Origin: Thunnus maccoyii
Taxonomy: Eukaryota > Chordata > Actinopteri > Scombriformes > Scombridae
Direction of reading: 5' to 3'
Assembly (NCBI RefSeq): GCF_910596095.1
Contig: NC_056548.1
Location: 6,473,151 to 6,537,150 of the forward strand
Length of the DNA stretch: 64,000 bases
The position numbers and the translations under genes were made by a program. A model generated the notes under the pieces. The model did no database searches, was not told where the DNA came from, and saw only the letters and a program-made list of their open reading frames with translations. Position 1 is the first letter of the stretch; each line of letters opens with the position of its first letter. Shown here piece by piece: positions 62,895 through 64,000 of this stretch.

Positions 62895-64000
62895 CTGCTG
62901 AAAAAAAAGGAACCACAGACAGAATATTGCTCATTAAAAGATACACGTCACAACCCAAAAATGTCTTAATATGAAATGTGACATGATACAAACTTACTTC
63001 CTTAGTCTTAAAGACATAATTCTGTATTTAATAAAGTATTAAACTGCATCAGTTAAACTGCTGAAACACAGCTTCACCTCTGTCATAGCAATAAATATTT
63101 GTTTGTGACATTGCCTGCAAATCTTTTAGCATGAACTGCAACAAACTTATAAATATTGTGGACGTTACAGAGTCTCAAAAGCACAATATTGTATGAAATA
63201 CTGTAACAAACAGAATCTTCTAAACATCTACTATTATAGCAGGTTTTTTTTAGAGCAACTCTGTTTGTTTAGTGGACAGTACAAACTAACTTGGCACCAC
63301 CTGAAAAGCACTACATTGTATTGACAAAGGTATCTATAATATCCCTTACATAATGGGGGCGGACAACATAATGGAACGACTGTTGTATTGGGTTGCGTTA
63401 GACTGTACGTGTGTTCATATTTTTCTGGTACATCACTGTGTATCAGTATGCAAAACAAACACACATCTTTCTTATCCAGGAGCTGAGTCCCAAAAAAATT
63501 GGGTGATTTCTGCTTCCTATGGACACACAACACTGTAGAAAGTTACCTTTTAAAAAATAGTTTTCTTTATTACATTTAGAAAAAGTACAATGTTTCGAAC
63601 CCAAATTGTCTCAGTACCTTTGTGCCTGAGGAGGAGGATTTGGGCTCAAAATGTTATACCTCTTCTTAGGGCTGCCCCTTAAACGTCAATGATTCAATGT
63701 ATCAGTCGAGAAGCGTTTTGTTAGTTGAATCACTGCCTTTTTTTTTTAGCTGCATCATTGTATACAGAGTAACACAGCATGACTGCATGAGTCTTGTCTC
63801 TCAGAGTCTTGACTGTGTGGAAATTAGATATGAAATACCAAAGTTGCAAAGTTCCCCCTGCATCAGTCTGAAGTGCCGACTCTCTGACTCTGAGTCGAAT
63901 GAGAAATACATTTTTTAAAAGGATTCTACAGTGTTGCGAGTCTTTGGGAGGAAGACTTCTCTATCCATCCACATATTTCTTCAAGTAAGGCCATTTCATG
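62895..64000. other. Probable ganc intron (right edge)
   Basis: No exon could be recognised on either strand. The sequence is AT-rich with short open frames lacking homology. It should be the intron upstream of the 62782-62894 exon, continuing off the window. Confidence 0.5.

Overview
The window is vertebrate nuclear DNA, almost certainly from a ray-finned fish and probably a percomorph teleost. Genes are split into many short exons with GT-AG introns of about 0.1-3 kb. Proteins match vertebrate families closely. The non-coding sequence is AT-rich and littered with short inverted-repeat transposons that resemble those of spiny-rayed fishes. The species assignment is inference. There is no bacterial, viral or organellar content.

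Six protein-coding genes account for all convincing coding sequence. From left to right: (1) 245-10313, minus: the N-terminal 417 codons of an ERM protein, best matched to ezrin, with its C-terminal exons off the left edge. (2) 14557-16544, minus: complete neudesin (nenf), 160 aa. (3) 17951-24069, plus: complete proton-activated chloride channel pacc1/tmem206, 361 aa, head-to-head with nenf. (4) 28841-43280, plus: complete zinc finger protein 106 (znf106), 1750 aa, with N-terminal zinc fingers, a long disordered middle, a WD40 propeller and C-terminal zinc fingers. (5) 46144-60233, minus: a complete 21-exon calpain-3, 708 aa, lacking both calpain-3 insertion segments IS1 and IS2. (6) 61946-62894, minus: the last three exons of neutral alpha-glucosidase C (ganc), running off the right edge.

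The exon models were built by hand from splice-site consensus, reading-frame phase and family homology. The four complete models close in frame: nenf 483 nt, pacc1 1086 nt, znf106 5253 nt, capn3 2127 nt. The layout joins three blocks that sit apart in mammals: ezr; nenf-pacc1 (human 1q32.3, also divergent); and znf106-capn3-ganc (human 15q15.1, same relative order and strands). znf106 and capn3 converge, with poly(A) signals about 60 bp apart. Both have been linked to muscle or neuromuscular maintenance in mammals.

Most unexplained structure is mobile DNA. Three hAT-type MITEs show 8-bp target duplications. One of these families has about six copies in the window, one of them abutting the nenf exon 3 splice acceptor. 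There are two other clear terminal-inverted-repeat MITEs, a foldback element, a solo-LTR-like element, a candidate SINE, and a repeat of about 420 bp present twice. I found no undescribed gene system. The most interesting points are the calpain-3 without IS1 and IS2, the in-frame alternative start inside znf106, and transposon sequence at a nenf splice site.
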